In this document: positions 45,581-55,424 of the stretch, one piece after another
Layout of the letters: each line of letters begins with the position of its first letter
How positions within the stretch are numbered: the stretch's first letter is position 1
Assembly: GCF_000613845.1 (NCBI RefSeq)
Contig: NZ_BAJT01000003.1
Span: forward strand, 157,237 to 221,236
Source of the DNA: Asaia astilbis JCM 15831
GTDB lineage: Bacteria; Pseudomonadota; Alphaproteobacteria; Acetobacterales; Acetobacteraceae
Length of the DNA: 64,000 bases
Direction of reading: 5' to 3'
Translations under genes and position numbers: made by a program
Notes under the pieces: model-generated
Seen by the model: only the letters and a program-made list of their open reading frames with translations
Told to the model about the DNA's origin: nothing
Databases searched by the model: none

Positions 45581-46087
45581 TCAGGATTTCAGGTCGTGAT
45601 CCGTCGGGTCGATGTTCAATGAGACGGCCATCTGCGCCAGCTCCATCGGTGTCTCGGGAACCTTCTCACGAAAGACAAGCTTGCGCGACAGGCTGAAATT
45701 GGCGGTCAGACCCATGAGCGCCCCTGCGGCCAGCGGTATCGCAACGTGCTTTGAGCAAAACGGAATGGTAAAGCAGAGCGTGTAGACCGTGCCGCGATTG
45801 AGCAGAAAACCGAAGCTGTTGGCAGTCAGAAAGCGAAGCCATTGCAGAACCGGGTGATCGCGGTGGGCAACGTTCTTAAAGGTCCAGAGCTGGTTGAGCA
45901 GCCAGTTCAGACTGGCCACGGCGAAATAGGAGAGAAGGGCGGCGGCGGTCAGTCCGAGATGAGGACGCAACAAGGTGACGATCAGAATGTCCCAAACCAG
46001 GCCCATGGCCCCGATCGTTCCAAAGCGTATGAACTGGCCAAAGAGCTGCCGTGGTGCCCGCGGATAGAAGATCCGGTTCTTCTGCAC
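45581..46087 (-). CDS. GtrA-family membrane protein
   Basis: GtrA-like proteins have four membrane helices and are thought to flip undecaprenyl-linked sugars or help modify cell-surface polysaccharides. The 168-aa sequence shows RFGTIGAMGLVWDILIVTLL, SYFAVASLNWLLNQLWTF, FLTANSFGFLLNRGTVYTL and a fourth helix ending in FSLSRKLVF, all typical. It lies downstream of pnuC with a 115-bp gap and upstream of alaS on the same strand. No sugar-transfer partner is adjacent. Confidence 0.82.
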   Translation of the reverse strand: MQKNRIFYPRAPRQLFGQFIRFGTIGAMGLVWDILIVTLLRPHLGLTAAALLSYFAVASLNWLLNQLWTFKNVAHRDHPVLQWLRFLTANSFGFLLNRGTVYTLCFTIPFCSKHVAIPLAAGALMGLTANFSLSRKLVFREKVPETPMELAQMAVSLNIDPTDHDLKS

Positions 46088-46201
46088 TTTGGCCCTGCCT
46101 TTCGAAAACTCTGGTAAGTGGCGTCCCGCTGGTAAGACGATCGGGGACGCGATGCAAGCGGCGTTCCAGATGCGAGGTCACGTTAAGTTCAGCCGCGTTT
46201 G

Positions 46202-46771
46202 TCAGACCTGCTGAGAGGCCCTGAGTGACGCCCGCCAGCTCGACCATCCATAAACCGCGAGCGCGATCAGGCCCGCATAGAGGCCCGCACTGAGCCAGAG
46301 ATCCCGGGCGATGAAGAGCGCCACATAGGCACCGTCGACCACAATCCAGAGCGGCCAGCATGCAATGAAACGGCGTGCCGTCCAGATCTGGCCGATGACG
46401 CTGAAGACACTCAATGTGGCATCGGTCATGGGAGCGGCATCGCTCGTCCAGAGTCGCAGGATCGTGCCAAGCAAGGCCGAGCAACCCAATCCGATAAAGA
46501 CATCGCGAAGAAGAATTCTGAGCGACGCGGCTGTTACCGCGATTTCCTCCGCGTCCTGCTTCAACCGATGCCAGTCGATCCAGCCTTTGATCAGGAACCC
46601 GCAGAACACCAGCTGCAAAGCGGAATCGGCGTAGAGCTGCGCTTTGGCGAACACGGCCAGATAAAGCAGGGAGGCAAGCAGGGAACATGGCCAGCCCCAG
46701 ACATGCCTGCGTGCCATCAGCCAGATGCCCAGCATCGTGATCAAGACAGCGAGGATTTCGATGAAGGACAT
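46202..46771 (-). CDS. pnuC: PnuC-family vitamin/nucleoside transporter
   Basis: PnuC-type facilitators take up nicotinamide riboside (PnuC), thiamine (PnuT) or related compounds, trapped by phosphorylation. The start at 46771 (MSFIEILAVLITMLGIWLMARR) overlaps the kinase stop by 1 nt. Seven hydrophobic helices are expected. WGWPCSLLASLLYLAVFAKAQLYADSALQLVF and WTARRFIACWPLWIVVD carry the conserved Trp/Tyr pattern. Its tight coupling to a kinase and a TonB receptor suggests uptake of a vitamin; thiamine and nicotinamide riboside are the leading options. Confidence 0.88.
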   Translation of the reverse strand: MSFIEILAVLITMLGIWLMARRHVWGWPCSLLASLLYLAVFAKAQLYADSALQLVFCGFLIKGWIDWHRLKQDAEEIAVTAASLRILLRDVFIGLGCSALLGTILRLWTSDAAPMTDATLSVFSVIGQIWTARRFIACWPLWIVVDGAYVALFIARDLWLSAGLYAGLIALAVYGWSSWRASLRASQQV

Positions 46772-47952
46772 CAGACCGTCTTTCCGCATCGTGTCGCAAT
46801 GTGGTTCAATATGCTGCGACCGTGATCGGCCGAGAACCACCTCGCGTGGCCCTGCAGATAGGTAGTGCAGGTCGTCTTTGCCAGTTCGGCTGCGTGAAGG
46901 AGATGCGCGTAATACCAGATTTCCGAGCAGGCGAAGGTAACGTGAGCCAGAGGAAGATAGGCGGCAATCTCGGCGTGGTCGTGAGCCGAAAGAGAATGTA
47001 TTTGTTCGTATCCTGCGAGGAACGCATCGATCTGATCCAGATGGACCGTAAAATCGGGTAGGGCGCTCTCTGTGGTTTGCTGAGGACCCATCCAGCCGAA
47101 CATGCTGCGCTCAAGCGCCACGGCGATATCAAAGCCGCGTGTCGTCAGATCCGACATGCCGAAATCGAAGGGGGCGCTCACGGTCTCCTTGCCCTCAACG
47201 CCGCACCAGCTCAGATTCGATCCGTGCCAGTCTCCATGTCCCCAGAGGAGCAGAGCTCGCTTCAGAAAGGGGGCAGCGTGGTCGAGATGCGGCTGAAGCG
47301 GGGCGAAGATCGTTTCGAGGCTTCCCTCATTCTCTAGAGCTGCGTGAAGGTCTCTGTTGCGTGCTGCCCAGGATTTCAGCCCCTCGGCGGGGCCTTTGTC
47401 ATCGAGCAGCGGTGTGAGGGCCGAGACGAGAGGTCGATCCGAGCGCGGAGACGCATCCCAACCTTTGCTTGCTTCGTGAAAGCGTGCCAGAGCAGCGCCA
47501 GCCTCGTGGGCGTGATGGAGTGAGAGATAAGGCTCCCATGACATACGGTCACGATAGAGGTCTGCGCCTCTGATGGCGGGAAAGCACTCATAGCTCCATG
47601 CGCCGATGGCGACGGTGAAAGTGCCGTCTTTAGCCGCTCGGGGGCAGGCGACGCCCAGACCGCTGTGATGAAGATGGGTGATTAGGGCATGCTCTTCGCC
47701 CAAGGCGACCGGGTCGCGGAGAGCACGATGATGTCGTTTGAGAAACCAGCTTTTCCCCGCCTCATCGCTCAGGCGCGACACGGCGGAGAACGGACGGGCG
47801 CTATGCCAGTCGATCGTCTCGACACCGTTCAATCCGAAAGCGGTGAGAACCCGGCTCGCTTCATCCGGGGTAATCAGGGGCCAGTCGCGCTTGCTCTCCT
47901 GTCCCCAGAGGCCGAACTGGCCGGGTGAAGAAGGGGGGATACCCTCTGTCAT
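46771..47952 (-). CDS. Phosphotransferase (APH/choline-thiamine kinase fold)
   Basis: The 393-aa kinase-like protein has the catalytic loop LLWGHGDWHGSNLS and the metal-binding FDFGMSD of the aminoglycoside phosphotransferase fold. An upstream KSWFLKRHHRAL supplies the ATP-binding Lys. Such kinases in vitamin-uptake operons phosphorylate thiamine or nicotinamide riboside to trap it. It overlaps the receptor stop and the pnuC start by 1 nt each (TGATG junctions), so the three genes are translated as a unit. Antibiotic resistance is an unlikely role in this context. Confidence 0.8.
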   Translation of the reverse strand: MTEGIPPSSPGQFGLWGQESKRDWPLITPDEASRVLTAFGLNGVETIDWHSARPFSAVSRLSDEAGKSWFLKRHHRALRDPVALGEEHALITHLHHSGLGVACPRAAKDGTFTVAIGAWSYECFPAIRGADLYRDRMSWEPYLSLHHAHEAGAALARFHEASKGWDASPRSDRPLVSALTPLLDDKGPAEGLKSWAARNRDLHAALENEGSLETIFAPLQPHLDHAAPFLKRALLLWGHGDWHGSNLSWCGVEGKETVSAPFDFGMSDLTTRGFDIAVALERSMFGWMGPQQTTESALPDFTVHLDQIDAFLAGYEQIHSLSAHDHAEIAAYLPLAHVTFACSEIWYYAHLLHAAELAKTTCTTYLQGHARWFSADHGRSILNHIATRCGKTV

Positions 47953-50386
47953 CAGAACCCGGCAGTGGCGGTAGCCAGAGCTGAGAAACCCCCGCCGATA
48001 TAGTAAGATGGGGCCGAGCCAGAGAGGGTCGTACCATAACGCCCGACTGTGTCGCGTGCGCTCAGCGTGGGGTTTGCGACACCTGAGAGGTAATGCTCGT
48101 TGGTGATATTGATGAAATTCAGACGCAGCGAAGGCGCCTTGAGATGATGCGTATCCGAGAAGCGATAGCCGAGGGCCAGATTTCCGGTCGTGTGATCGCT
48201 GATACGCTCGTCATTGAGGAAGGTCGCATACTGCCTGCCCGTATAATTGACCGAGGCGAACCCGAAGAGATGGCCGTCATCATAGGTCAGACCGGCAGCG
48301 GCCTGCAGGCTGGGACTCCGTACGGCGATCTTGCCGCGCGTCGGCAGCAGGTCGCCATTGCTTGCAATATCGTTGTCGATCGTCGCGTGCAGATACTCAC
48401 CCGACAGATAGGGCGCCCAATGGTGCCAGGGTTTCAGGCCGAGTTCGACATCCAGGCCGCGCGAGGTCTGTCCACCAGCATTGATGGTCGAGGAAATCGG
48501 CGCGTTGTTGACGATGATCTGCGTCTGAACCTGACGATTGGTGAAATTGTAGTTGAAGAAGGTCAGACTCCCGGTCACGAGCGGGCCTGTATAGCGATAG
48601 CCGAGTTCTTCGGAGATCGAATATTCGTTACGCAAATTATTCGCGCCGGTCGTGTTCGTCTGTCCGCTCGTGGGATCATAGACATTGTAAAGCGCGGTAA
48701 AAGATGAGGCCCTGAAATTGGTTGTGGCATTCAGGAAGAGCTGATGCTCGGGCGAAATCTGAAAGCGCACGCCAAGACGCGGCAGAGGGACAGCACTGTT
48801 TGTGCCGACATGATATTGCGGTCCGGGCACAGCATTCGTGCCCGTACGATTGAACATCACTTCCTTGAAGCCAAACTCGATCAGTAACCGGTCGGAAAGC
48901 AGGTTCATCCGGTCGCCGATAAAGAGCGCATTGGCGATGCTGATCGTATGATTATCGCCTGCATAATAGACATGACCGTCATTGAGCCTGACGAAATTGC
49001 GCGTGCCGTTGCCCCAGATATTGGCCGAGCTTCCGTATTCGCTTACGGGCGAGAAGGTCTGAACTTCATGATCGTCACCGTAATCGAACCAGTACCCCAG
49101 AACGAGCTCGTTCCAGCCCTGTTTCCAGGCTAGCTCGGAAGTGAAACCCGAGCGTGTGCTGCGCTGCGTGTAGTTGGCGCGCACAACGGCCTGACCGTCC
49201 GCGGAGCTTGGCAGGCTCAGAACGTCGCCCAGAGCCTGGGTGCCTGTGTAGAGACCGCTCAGCGGCAGGGTCGAGCCACTCGGGACATTGCCATAGGCGC
49301 CTGTGCGTAGGGCGTGGCGTGGAAGGTGAGGTGATCGCTCAGGGCCAGCGTGACGGGAGCCCCCATGTATAACGTGCGCTCGGGGGCGCGCCACAAACGC
49401 TGATAGGACGTCGCCTCTTCCTGATTTTGAGGGTCATAGCGACCGGAAAGCGCATTGCCAGAAGAGACGCCATAGAGCCTGAACTGGTCTTTCGAGACCT
49501 GCGGATAATAGCTTGTGATTGTGCTGTTGAAGCTGCCGACCAACCCCGCGCTCGAGCGCTCGCCAATATCGCGCACGAGTTTGAAGTCGATATGGTGGCG
49601 CATATCATGGCCGGGGCCACGCCAGTTCTCCGCACTCGTATGAGAATACGAGACGAACCCGCGCAGCCGCGTCTGACCAAGTTCACCCGTGTCCAGTCGG
49701 ATGAACTCGCGATTGGCGTTATATGACCCATAGGACGCAGCGACCGTGCCACCTGCCTTGCGCGCAGGATCGCGGAAGCTTAAATTCATCAAGCCTCCGG
49801 CCGCGTTAAGCACCGGGCTGTCGAGATCGGCGGCGCCCTGACTCAGCGATACCTGACGGTAGTTTTCACCATCGGCAAACTGGCTGGGATAGCCCGAATA
49901 ATAGGCAAGATCGTTGAGAGGCATGCCTTCGAGCACATAGCCGATGGAATCCGTGTTCAGGCCGCGCACGGAGATCGTTGTCTGCGGGGAAAGCCCCATC
50001 GGGTCCGAGGCAGCGACATTGGCCCCGGGAAGCAGGGAGACGAGCTGATAGGCCGTCGCGATCGGTGCCTGCTTGGCGATGAAGCTGCTATCGACGCTGC
50101 TGACCGATCGGATTTCATGGTGGGGCTTGATCAGGCCACCGCCGCGCTCGGCATCCCGCTTCTCGGGCTCTGTGGCGCGAACGACGATCTGCTCGGCCTT
50201 GCGCGGCTTTGCCGCGCTGTCGGCAGCCCAGGTCGAGCTATAAGGCGCCGCGCAGAGAACCGAGACGGTAGAGAAAAGCCAGATCCGTGTGAACGAGCGG
50301 CGAGAGTCGGGCAGGGAGCGTGCCAATGTCCTGATCCAGCTATGAAGAGATGACAGGGCCGGTCCCTGTTTGAGAGCAGTTCCCAT
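47952..50386 (-). CDS. TonB-dependent outer-membrane receptor (frameshifted)
   Basis: TonB receptors import scarce nutrients across the outer membrane. The start at 50386 precedes a long N-terminal region with a hydrophobic export segment (IWLFSTVSVLCAAPYSS) and a TonB-box-like QIVVRA. The plug follows (ISVRGLNTDSIGYVLEGMPLND) and then the barrel. A missing base near 49308 splits the ORF; corrected, the sequence passes from LTFHATPY to GAYGNVPSGSTLPLSG. The protein is about 811 aa and ends in Phe. The downstream kinase and PnuC protein indicate a vitamin or nucleoside substrate. No TPP, cobalamin or FMN riboswitch was recognised in the 124-bp leader. Confidence 0.88.
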
Positions 50387-50510
50387 ATATACGATGTCAG
50401 AACAATGGAGATTCCGATCTTTTAGTCCGGGATCCGGGCCGTCCGCCCGCGTGGCTGGGCGAAGGGGCATGTCTCTGGTAACAGGGGGCAGGTATAGGGA
50501 GGGTGACGTG

Positions 50511-51002
50511 ATGTCTGATCTGGAAATCGCAAAGCATGTTGAAGGCTGGGTCATCAAGCCGGTGAATGAGACGGCGCCTCGTCGGATTTCGGAGCAGGAT
50601 ATTACGCTTCTGGTGCAGTCACTGCGCGCGCAGAGCGGGCAGCCGCGCGACGTGGCGCTTGGTGCGCTGATTTCAGCTTTTCAGGGGTGGATCGTGCAAC
50701 GCGCTCGGGGGGAACGGCCCAGCGCTTTGGGCGAGGACGTATTCGCGCCTCTTCTCGATCTGCTGCCATCTGCAGGTCAAGCGGCTCCTGCTCCTGCTCC
50801 TGCCTCTGCTCACCAAGAAGTCTCATCGGAGCGATCCGCAGCCGACCTTCCGGTTGAGTCTGAGCGTCAGCATGTTGAGGCTCCTGCCGGACCGATTGTC
50901 GAAGAGCCCAAGACAGGCGCTACTTACAGCTCCCGCCTTGAACGGAGCGCGAGCGCTGCCAATCTGGACAAGGCGCTTTTCCACCTCGAATACGGTGTCT
51001 GA
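50511..51002 (+). CDS. Hypothetical protein with Ala/Pro-rich linker
   Basis: I do not recognise this family. The start at 50511 (MSDLEIAKHVEGWVIKPVNE) has a good AGGGAGG site. The first 90 residues look like a small helical domain (ISEQDITLLVQSLRAQSG, LGALISAFQGWIVQRARG). They are followed by an Ala/Pro/Glu-rich disordered tail and a conserved-looking end (LDKALFHLEYGV). There is no signal or membrane segment, so it is probably cytoplasmic. It is divergent from the TonB receptor and convergent with the MFS gene. Confidence 0.6.
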   Translation: MSDLEIAKHVEGWVIKPVNETAPRRISEQDITLLVQSLRAQSGQPRDVALGALISAFQGWIVQRARGERPSALGEDVFAPLLDLLPSAGQAAPAPAPASAHQEVSSERSAADLPVESERQHVEAPAGPIVEEPKTGATYSSRLERSASAANLDKALFHLEYGV

Positions 51003-51026
51003 CTGGTACAAATCAGGTCTTCGAGC

Positions 51027-52216
51027 TCACCCTTCCGCCACTCCCGTTAACGGCAAGGCGCCGCGTCGTGCGAGTTTGAACACAAGGATGAGGCCGATCA
51101 ACGCGCAGCCGAGCCCCATCAGGAAGATGGCACGATAGCCAAGATGGTCGGAAAGCGTCCCTGCGACCGGCCCGCTGACCGCATAGGAGAGATCCTGAAA
51201 TGCAGCGAAGCCGCCCAGAGCGGTCGCACGGATGGAGGCTGGCACGCGCTTGACGACCTCCACCCCCATTGACGGGTAGATGAGCGAACATCCGGCGCCC
51301 GTTAGAATGGCTCCTGATAGGGCGAGAACAGGGCCGGGCGCAAAGGCGATGCAGGCCTGACCTGCGGCCTCGATGCCAAGCGAGATCATCGCGACACGGA
51401 TCCCTCCCATCTTTTCGGGAAGATGGCCGCCGAAAAGGCGCCCCGCGACAAAAGCGAGACCGAAACAGGTCAGTCCTAGGCTTCCGAAATGCCAGTGTCT
51501 GGCAAGGAAATAGACGGAGAGAAACGCGCCCAAGACGGCAAACCCGACACCCTGAAGCGCCACGACCATGCCGAAAGGCCGGATCGTCCCCAGGACGGGC
51601 CAGAAGGATTCACGTTTGTTCGAGAAAATGGGTGCAGCCGGAACGCCTTGCACGATGGCCAGCCGATAAGGGGTAGAAGCGTACAGACGCCCATAAGCGT
51701 CGAAAACCCGGCGAGATGATAGAGTTCGAGGCCGAGGGGGCCACCGAAAGCGAAGGCTCCATACATGGCGGCCCCGGTCCAGGTCAGGACTTTGCCCGCC
51801 CCTTGCGGACCGATCAGGCCAATGCCCCAGCCATGCATACCGACCAGAGTGTAGCTCTCGCCGATTCCAAGAAGCAGCCGTCCGACGATCAGAAGGCCAA
51901 GGGAAGCGTTTCTGGGGAGCAGGTCGAGCCCGGCGACGAGGCAGATGGCGCTGGCCAACGTGTAGAGCACGAGGCCGAGGCGCATCGCACTGCGTCCTCC
52001 TCGCCGGTCGGCAAAACCGCCTGCCAGCGTTCGGGTCAGAATGGTCGAGATAAAAGCACAACCGACGACCAGACCGGCGACGGCATTGCCGTAGCCCGGC
52101 CAGGAGGTGATGAAAGGGGGGATGACCGCAAGGGGCATCGCCACAGCCATATAGGAAAGGACCAGAGCAAGGGTGAGAGGAGGCAGGTAGCCAAAGGATG
52201 AAGACTTGTCAGCCAC
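51027..52216 (-). CDS. MFS transporter (frameshifted)
   Basis: This major facilitator superfamily permease is predicted to have 12 helices. The N-terminal half shows GFADRRGGRSAMRLGLV, the loop 2-3 motif. A missing C near 51664 shifts the frame from TLLPLI to RLAIVQGVPAAPIFS, which continues through AGRLFGGHLPEKMGG (second-half loop motif) and GPVAGTLSDHLGYRAIF. The corrected length is about 396 aa. It resembles arabinose/sugar-efflux-type exporters, but the substrate cannot be assigned. Confidence 0.85.
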
Positions 52217-52423
52217 GATGAACCCCCCGAAATTTTTCTGATGGGCTCACGCACGACGACGGGTCGAGCCCAAGAGGGATCGATGCCGAATGCGTGGCAT
52301 GGCCCGAAATGTGAGAACGGCAAGGTAGCTTCTCGAGCGAACACGCTCAAATAACGCTGCGGTGACAAGAGCATCCTCAGCGACAGGCGCGCTGGAGCGA
52401 TCGCAGAGAGTGGTCCTACGAGG

Positions 52424-53802
52424 TCAGCCTTTGAGCCGGATTTCACAGCGACGGGCGATCCGCGCAAGAGCCGTATCGCGTCCGTGGCACGCGGTCAGCA
52501 TCAGACCTGCGGCCAGACCTCTCCAGTGGAGTGGCAGGCTGAAAGAACAGCCGTCAACGAGGTTGGCAATCGAGGGATTGCGCAGGATCAGGCGGTTGAA
52601 GCGTCCATAGGCTTGCGGATCTTCGCAGTCCTTGATGAGCGGCGGCAAAACCGGCGAGGTCGGACAGATCAGGGCATCGAATTTGCTCAATTCTGCATTG
52701 AAGCGTGAACAGAGTTTCTGGCGCTCGACATAAAGCTGGCGCAGGGTCTGCACGCTGATCTTTTCACCAAGGGCAATCCGTTCGCTCACGCGAGGGTCGA
52801 AGCCTTGGGGGTTGTGAAGCAGATCGTCATGGAAATAGTGGTAGGCCTCGGCGGCGACGATCTGCCCTTGCAGGTTGAGATCGATGATGTCCTGCAGGAT
52901 CGGCAGGGGCTGTCGGATGATCTCGATCCCGCCTGCTTCGAGATGCCTTACCACGGTCTCGAAGACGGCAAGGACCTGGGAATCTGCCTCGTTTCGCACG
53001 ATGGATGTCGGCAAAAGCAGGCGGATCGGCCCCTCCTGCGGTTCGACGCGCGACCAGACTTCCCGTTTTTGAGACATGATATGGTCGAGAAGGACGCAGT
53101 CATCGACGGTCTGAGCAATACTGCCGACGCTGTCGAAGCTTGGCGAGAGAGGCACCATGCCCTGTCGACTGATATGGCCTGCGGTCGGTTTGAAACCGGT
53201 AAGGCCGTTCATCGCCGCCGGAATGCGGCATGATCCCCCCGTATCCGACCCAATTGCCGCGAGCGCGGCACCCGTGGCGACGGAAACGGCTCCCCCCGAA
53301 CTCGACCCTCCCGGGATGGCGCGCCCTTCATCGATCATTGTGTTCCAGGGCTGGGGCCCGTGAGGATTCAGCCCAAGACCGGAATAGGCGAATTCCGTCA
53401 TATGGGTGCGTCCAAGAAAGATGAAGCCGGCCTCGCGCAGGGGGGCGATGGCCTCGGCGTCCTTCGGGGCTGGCGGGCGATTTGCAAGAATGGTCGATCC
53501 TGCCCGGGTCACCTGTCCCTGGATATCGAACAGGTCCTTGATCGAAACAGGGAGGCCTGCCCAGGGGGAGGCAGCATAGCCTTTCGCACGGATCCGGTCA
53601 GCGGCATCGGCGTATTGGCGCGCCCGATCGGCGGAGAAGTCACCGGAGAAAGCAGCGCGGGCATTGTCGCACCCGTCGATCTTTTCGAGACAGCGCTCGA
53701 TCAGGCACGGCTGGTGACTTCGCCTTTTGCCAGACGTTCTGCTGCTGAAAGCAGCGTGTCTGATGACGGAGTATAGCTCGGGCGGATCGTGAGACTGCTC
53801 AT
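52424..53802 (-). CDS. Amidase-signature family protein (frameshifted)
   Basis: Amidase-signature enzymes hydrolyse amides through a Ser-cisSer-Lys triad. The start at 53802 (MSSLTIRPSYTPSSDTLL) is preceded by GAAGG. One base is missing near 53705, where TSRA should continue as LIERCLEKIDG. The triad is visible: Lys in PVSIKDLFD, cis-Ser in PGGSSSGGAVSVA and nucleophile Ser in GSDTGGSCRIPA. The corrected length is about 459 aa. It may be a GatA paralogue or a general amidase; without gatC and gatB nearby, a metabolic amidase is preferred. Confidence 0.88.
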
Positions 53803-53834
53803 TGGCTGCGCCTTCTTTCTTGGGTCTTTTCGGC

Positions 53835-54638
53835 TTATTCGGCGAATTGTTCGGCGATGATCCTCTCCGACAATCCGTGATCCGGGTCGAACAAGATCGT
53901 GGCTGTGATAGAACGATCTTCCCGCACAACAACTTCAGCGACGTCGCGAACTTCCATGAAATCCGCGACAGCAGCGCAGGGACGTTTTTCCTGCTCCGAA
54001 AGCGTGAGGCGAACGACCGCATTCGAGGGCAGGAGCGCACCGCGCCAGCGTCTCGGTCGAAAGGCCGAGATCGGTGTCAGAGGCAGGAGATTGGCTGTGA
54101 GCGGGACGATCGGCCCGTGGGCCGAGAGATTATAGGCGGTCGATCCTGCAGGGGTCGCGACGATGATGCCATCACAGATCAGCTCTGGGAGACGCACGCG
54201 GTCATCGACCTCGACCTTGATCTTGGCCGCCTGTCGGGTTTGTCTGAATAAAAAGACGTCGTTGAAGGCGATACCTTCGTGCCGGGTGCCGTCGCGGCCG
54301 ATGGCGTTCATCCGCAAGGGATGCACTTCCGATGCCTGGGCTTTGGTGAGCCGCTGGATCAGGTCTTCATCCGACATGGTATTGAGCAGAAACCCGACAG
54401 ACCCGCAATTGAGCCCGTAGACCGGGATACCGCGCTCGGCGACCTTATGAAGCACCTCAAGCAGAAAGCCGTCACCGCCGAGGCAGACCACAAGCTCTGC
54501 ATCGCATAGCGGGGTATCGCCATAGGTCGAGATTAGTCGGTGTCGCGTCTTCTGAGCGATCTCAGTTGGTGACGCCAGAAACGCGATACGCTCTGGAGGT
54601 TTGGAAAAACGCCGCTCTGGCGTCGAGGGGGTGCTCAT
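53835..54638 (-). CDS. nadK: NAD kinase
   Basis: NadK makes NADP from NAD and ATP. The 267-aa protein has the GGDG motif (VVCLGGDGFLLEVLHK), NCGSVGFLLN and ICDGIIVATPAGSTAYNLSAHGP, which are the nucleotide and catalytic segments. A C-terminal HGL-like element lies in FDPDHGLSERII. It lies 32 bp upstream of the amidase on the same strand and is divergent from moaB. The gene is intact. Confidence 0.95.
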   Translation of the reverse strand: MSTPSTPERRFSKPPERIAFLASPTEIAQKTRHRLISTYGDTPLCDAELVVCLGGDGFLLEVLHKVAERGIPVYGLNCGSVGFLLNTMSDEDLIQRLTKAQASEVHPLRMNAIGRDGTRHEGIAFNDVFLFRQTRQAAKIKVEVDDRVRLPELICDGIIVATPAGSTAYNLSAHGPIVPLTANLLPLTPISAFRPRRWRGALLPSNAVVRLTLSEQEKRPCAAVADFMEVRDVAEVVVREDRSITATILFDPDHGLSERIIAEQFAE

Positions 54639-54866
54639 GCCCGGATCCCGTTCCGAATAAAGATGAACGGATCAGGCAACGCGGGACAAACCGGACGATC
54701 CACTCTTTCGTACACCTGAACTGAAATTAAGAAAGCCACCCTAACGGTGAGACGCGCTCCCCGCAACCTCGCTTGCAGGGCAGAAAACCGTTCGCCATGA
54801 ACCTCTTTGTCTCACGCGGAAACGGCGCAATAAAGGACGTTTATCTTTGCAGGAAAGATTTCGACG

Positions 54867-55397
54867 ATGACCGAGAACCCGGGCGGTGCCGCGTTCACAC
54901 CGTGTACCTTTGCGATCCTGACGATTTCGGACACGCGCACGCCAGAAACGGATCGTTCCGGAACAATTTTGGCCGAGCGTGTCGTTGCGGCAGGTCACCA
55001 TCTGAACGAGCGGGCCATCGTCAAGGACACGGTCAGTGACATTGTCGAGCGTTTGCGCGTCTGGATCGAACACCCCGAAATTGACGCGGTGATCGCCACC
55101 GGCGGTACGGGGCTAACCGCGAGGGATGTGACCCCCGAGGCCTTTGCTCAGGTGATCGAAAAAGAGATCCCGGGCTTTGGCGAGCTGTTCAGAATGCTCT
55201 CTTATGCAAAGATCGGGACCTCGACCATTCAGTCCCGCGCTTTGGGGGGAATTGCGAACGGAACGTTCCTCTTCGCGCTCCCCGGCTCAACGGGCGCTGT
55301 CGCCGATGGCTGGGACCTCATTCTTTCCCAGCAATTCGACCGACGTCACCGGCCTTGCAACTTCGTGGACCTGATGCCCCGTCTGAAGGATGTCTGA
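54867..55397 (+). CDS. moaB: MoaB-type molybdopterin biosynthesis protein
   Basis: MoaB/MogA proteins bind molybdopterin and adenylylate it in molybdenum cofactor synthesis. The 176-aa protein includes FAILTISDTRTPETDRSG, ATGGTGLTARDVTPEAF and RALGGIANGTFLFALPGSTGAV, all conserved. The start (MTENPGGAAFTPCTF) follows a likely site GCAGGAAAG. No other moa gene is nearby. It is convergent with the glycosyltransferase, separated by 27 bp. Confidence 0.92.
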   Translation: MTENPGGAAFTPCTFAILTISDTRTPETDRSGTILAERVVAAGHHLNERAIVKDTVSDIVERLRVWIEHPEIDAVIATGGTGLTARDVTPEAFAQVIEKEIPGFGELFRMLSYAKIGTSTIQSRALGGIANGTFLFALPGSTGAVADGWDLILSQQFDRRHRPCNFVDLMPRLKDV

Positions 55398-55424
55398 GGA
55401 CCAGAAGCGTCCTAATTGAGGGAG

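Noticed and set aside
46771..47952. Aminoglycoside resistance gene
   Set aside because: The kinase fold fits, but coupling to PnuC and a TonB receptor points to vitamin trapping.
50387..50510. TPP, cobalamin or FMN riboswitch in the TonB receptor leader
   Set aside because: No conserved core such as CTGAGA with its partner helices was found by eye on the minus strand; a covariance-model scan would be decisive.
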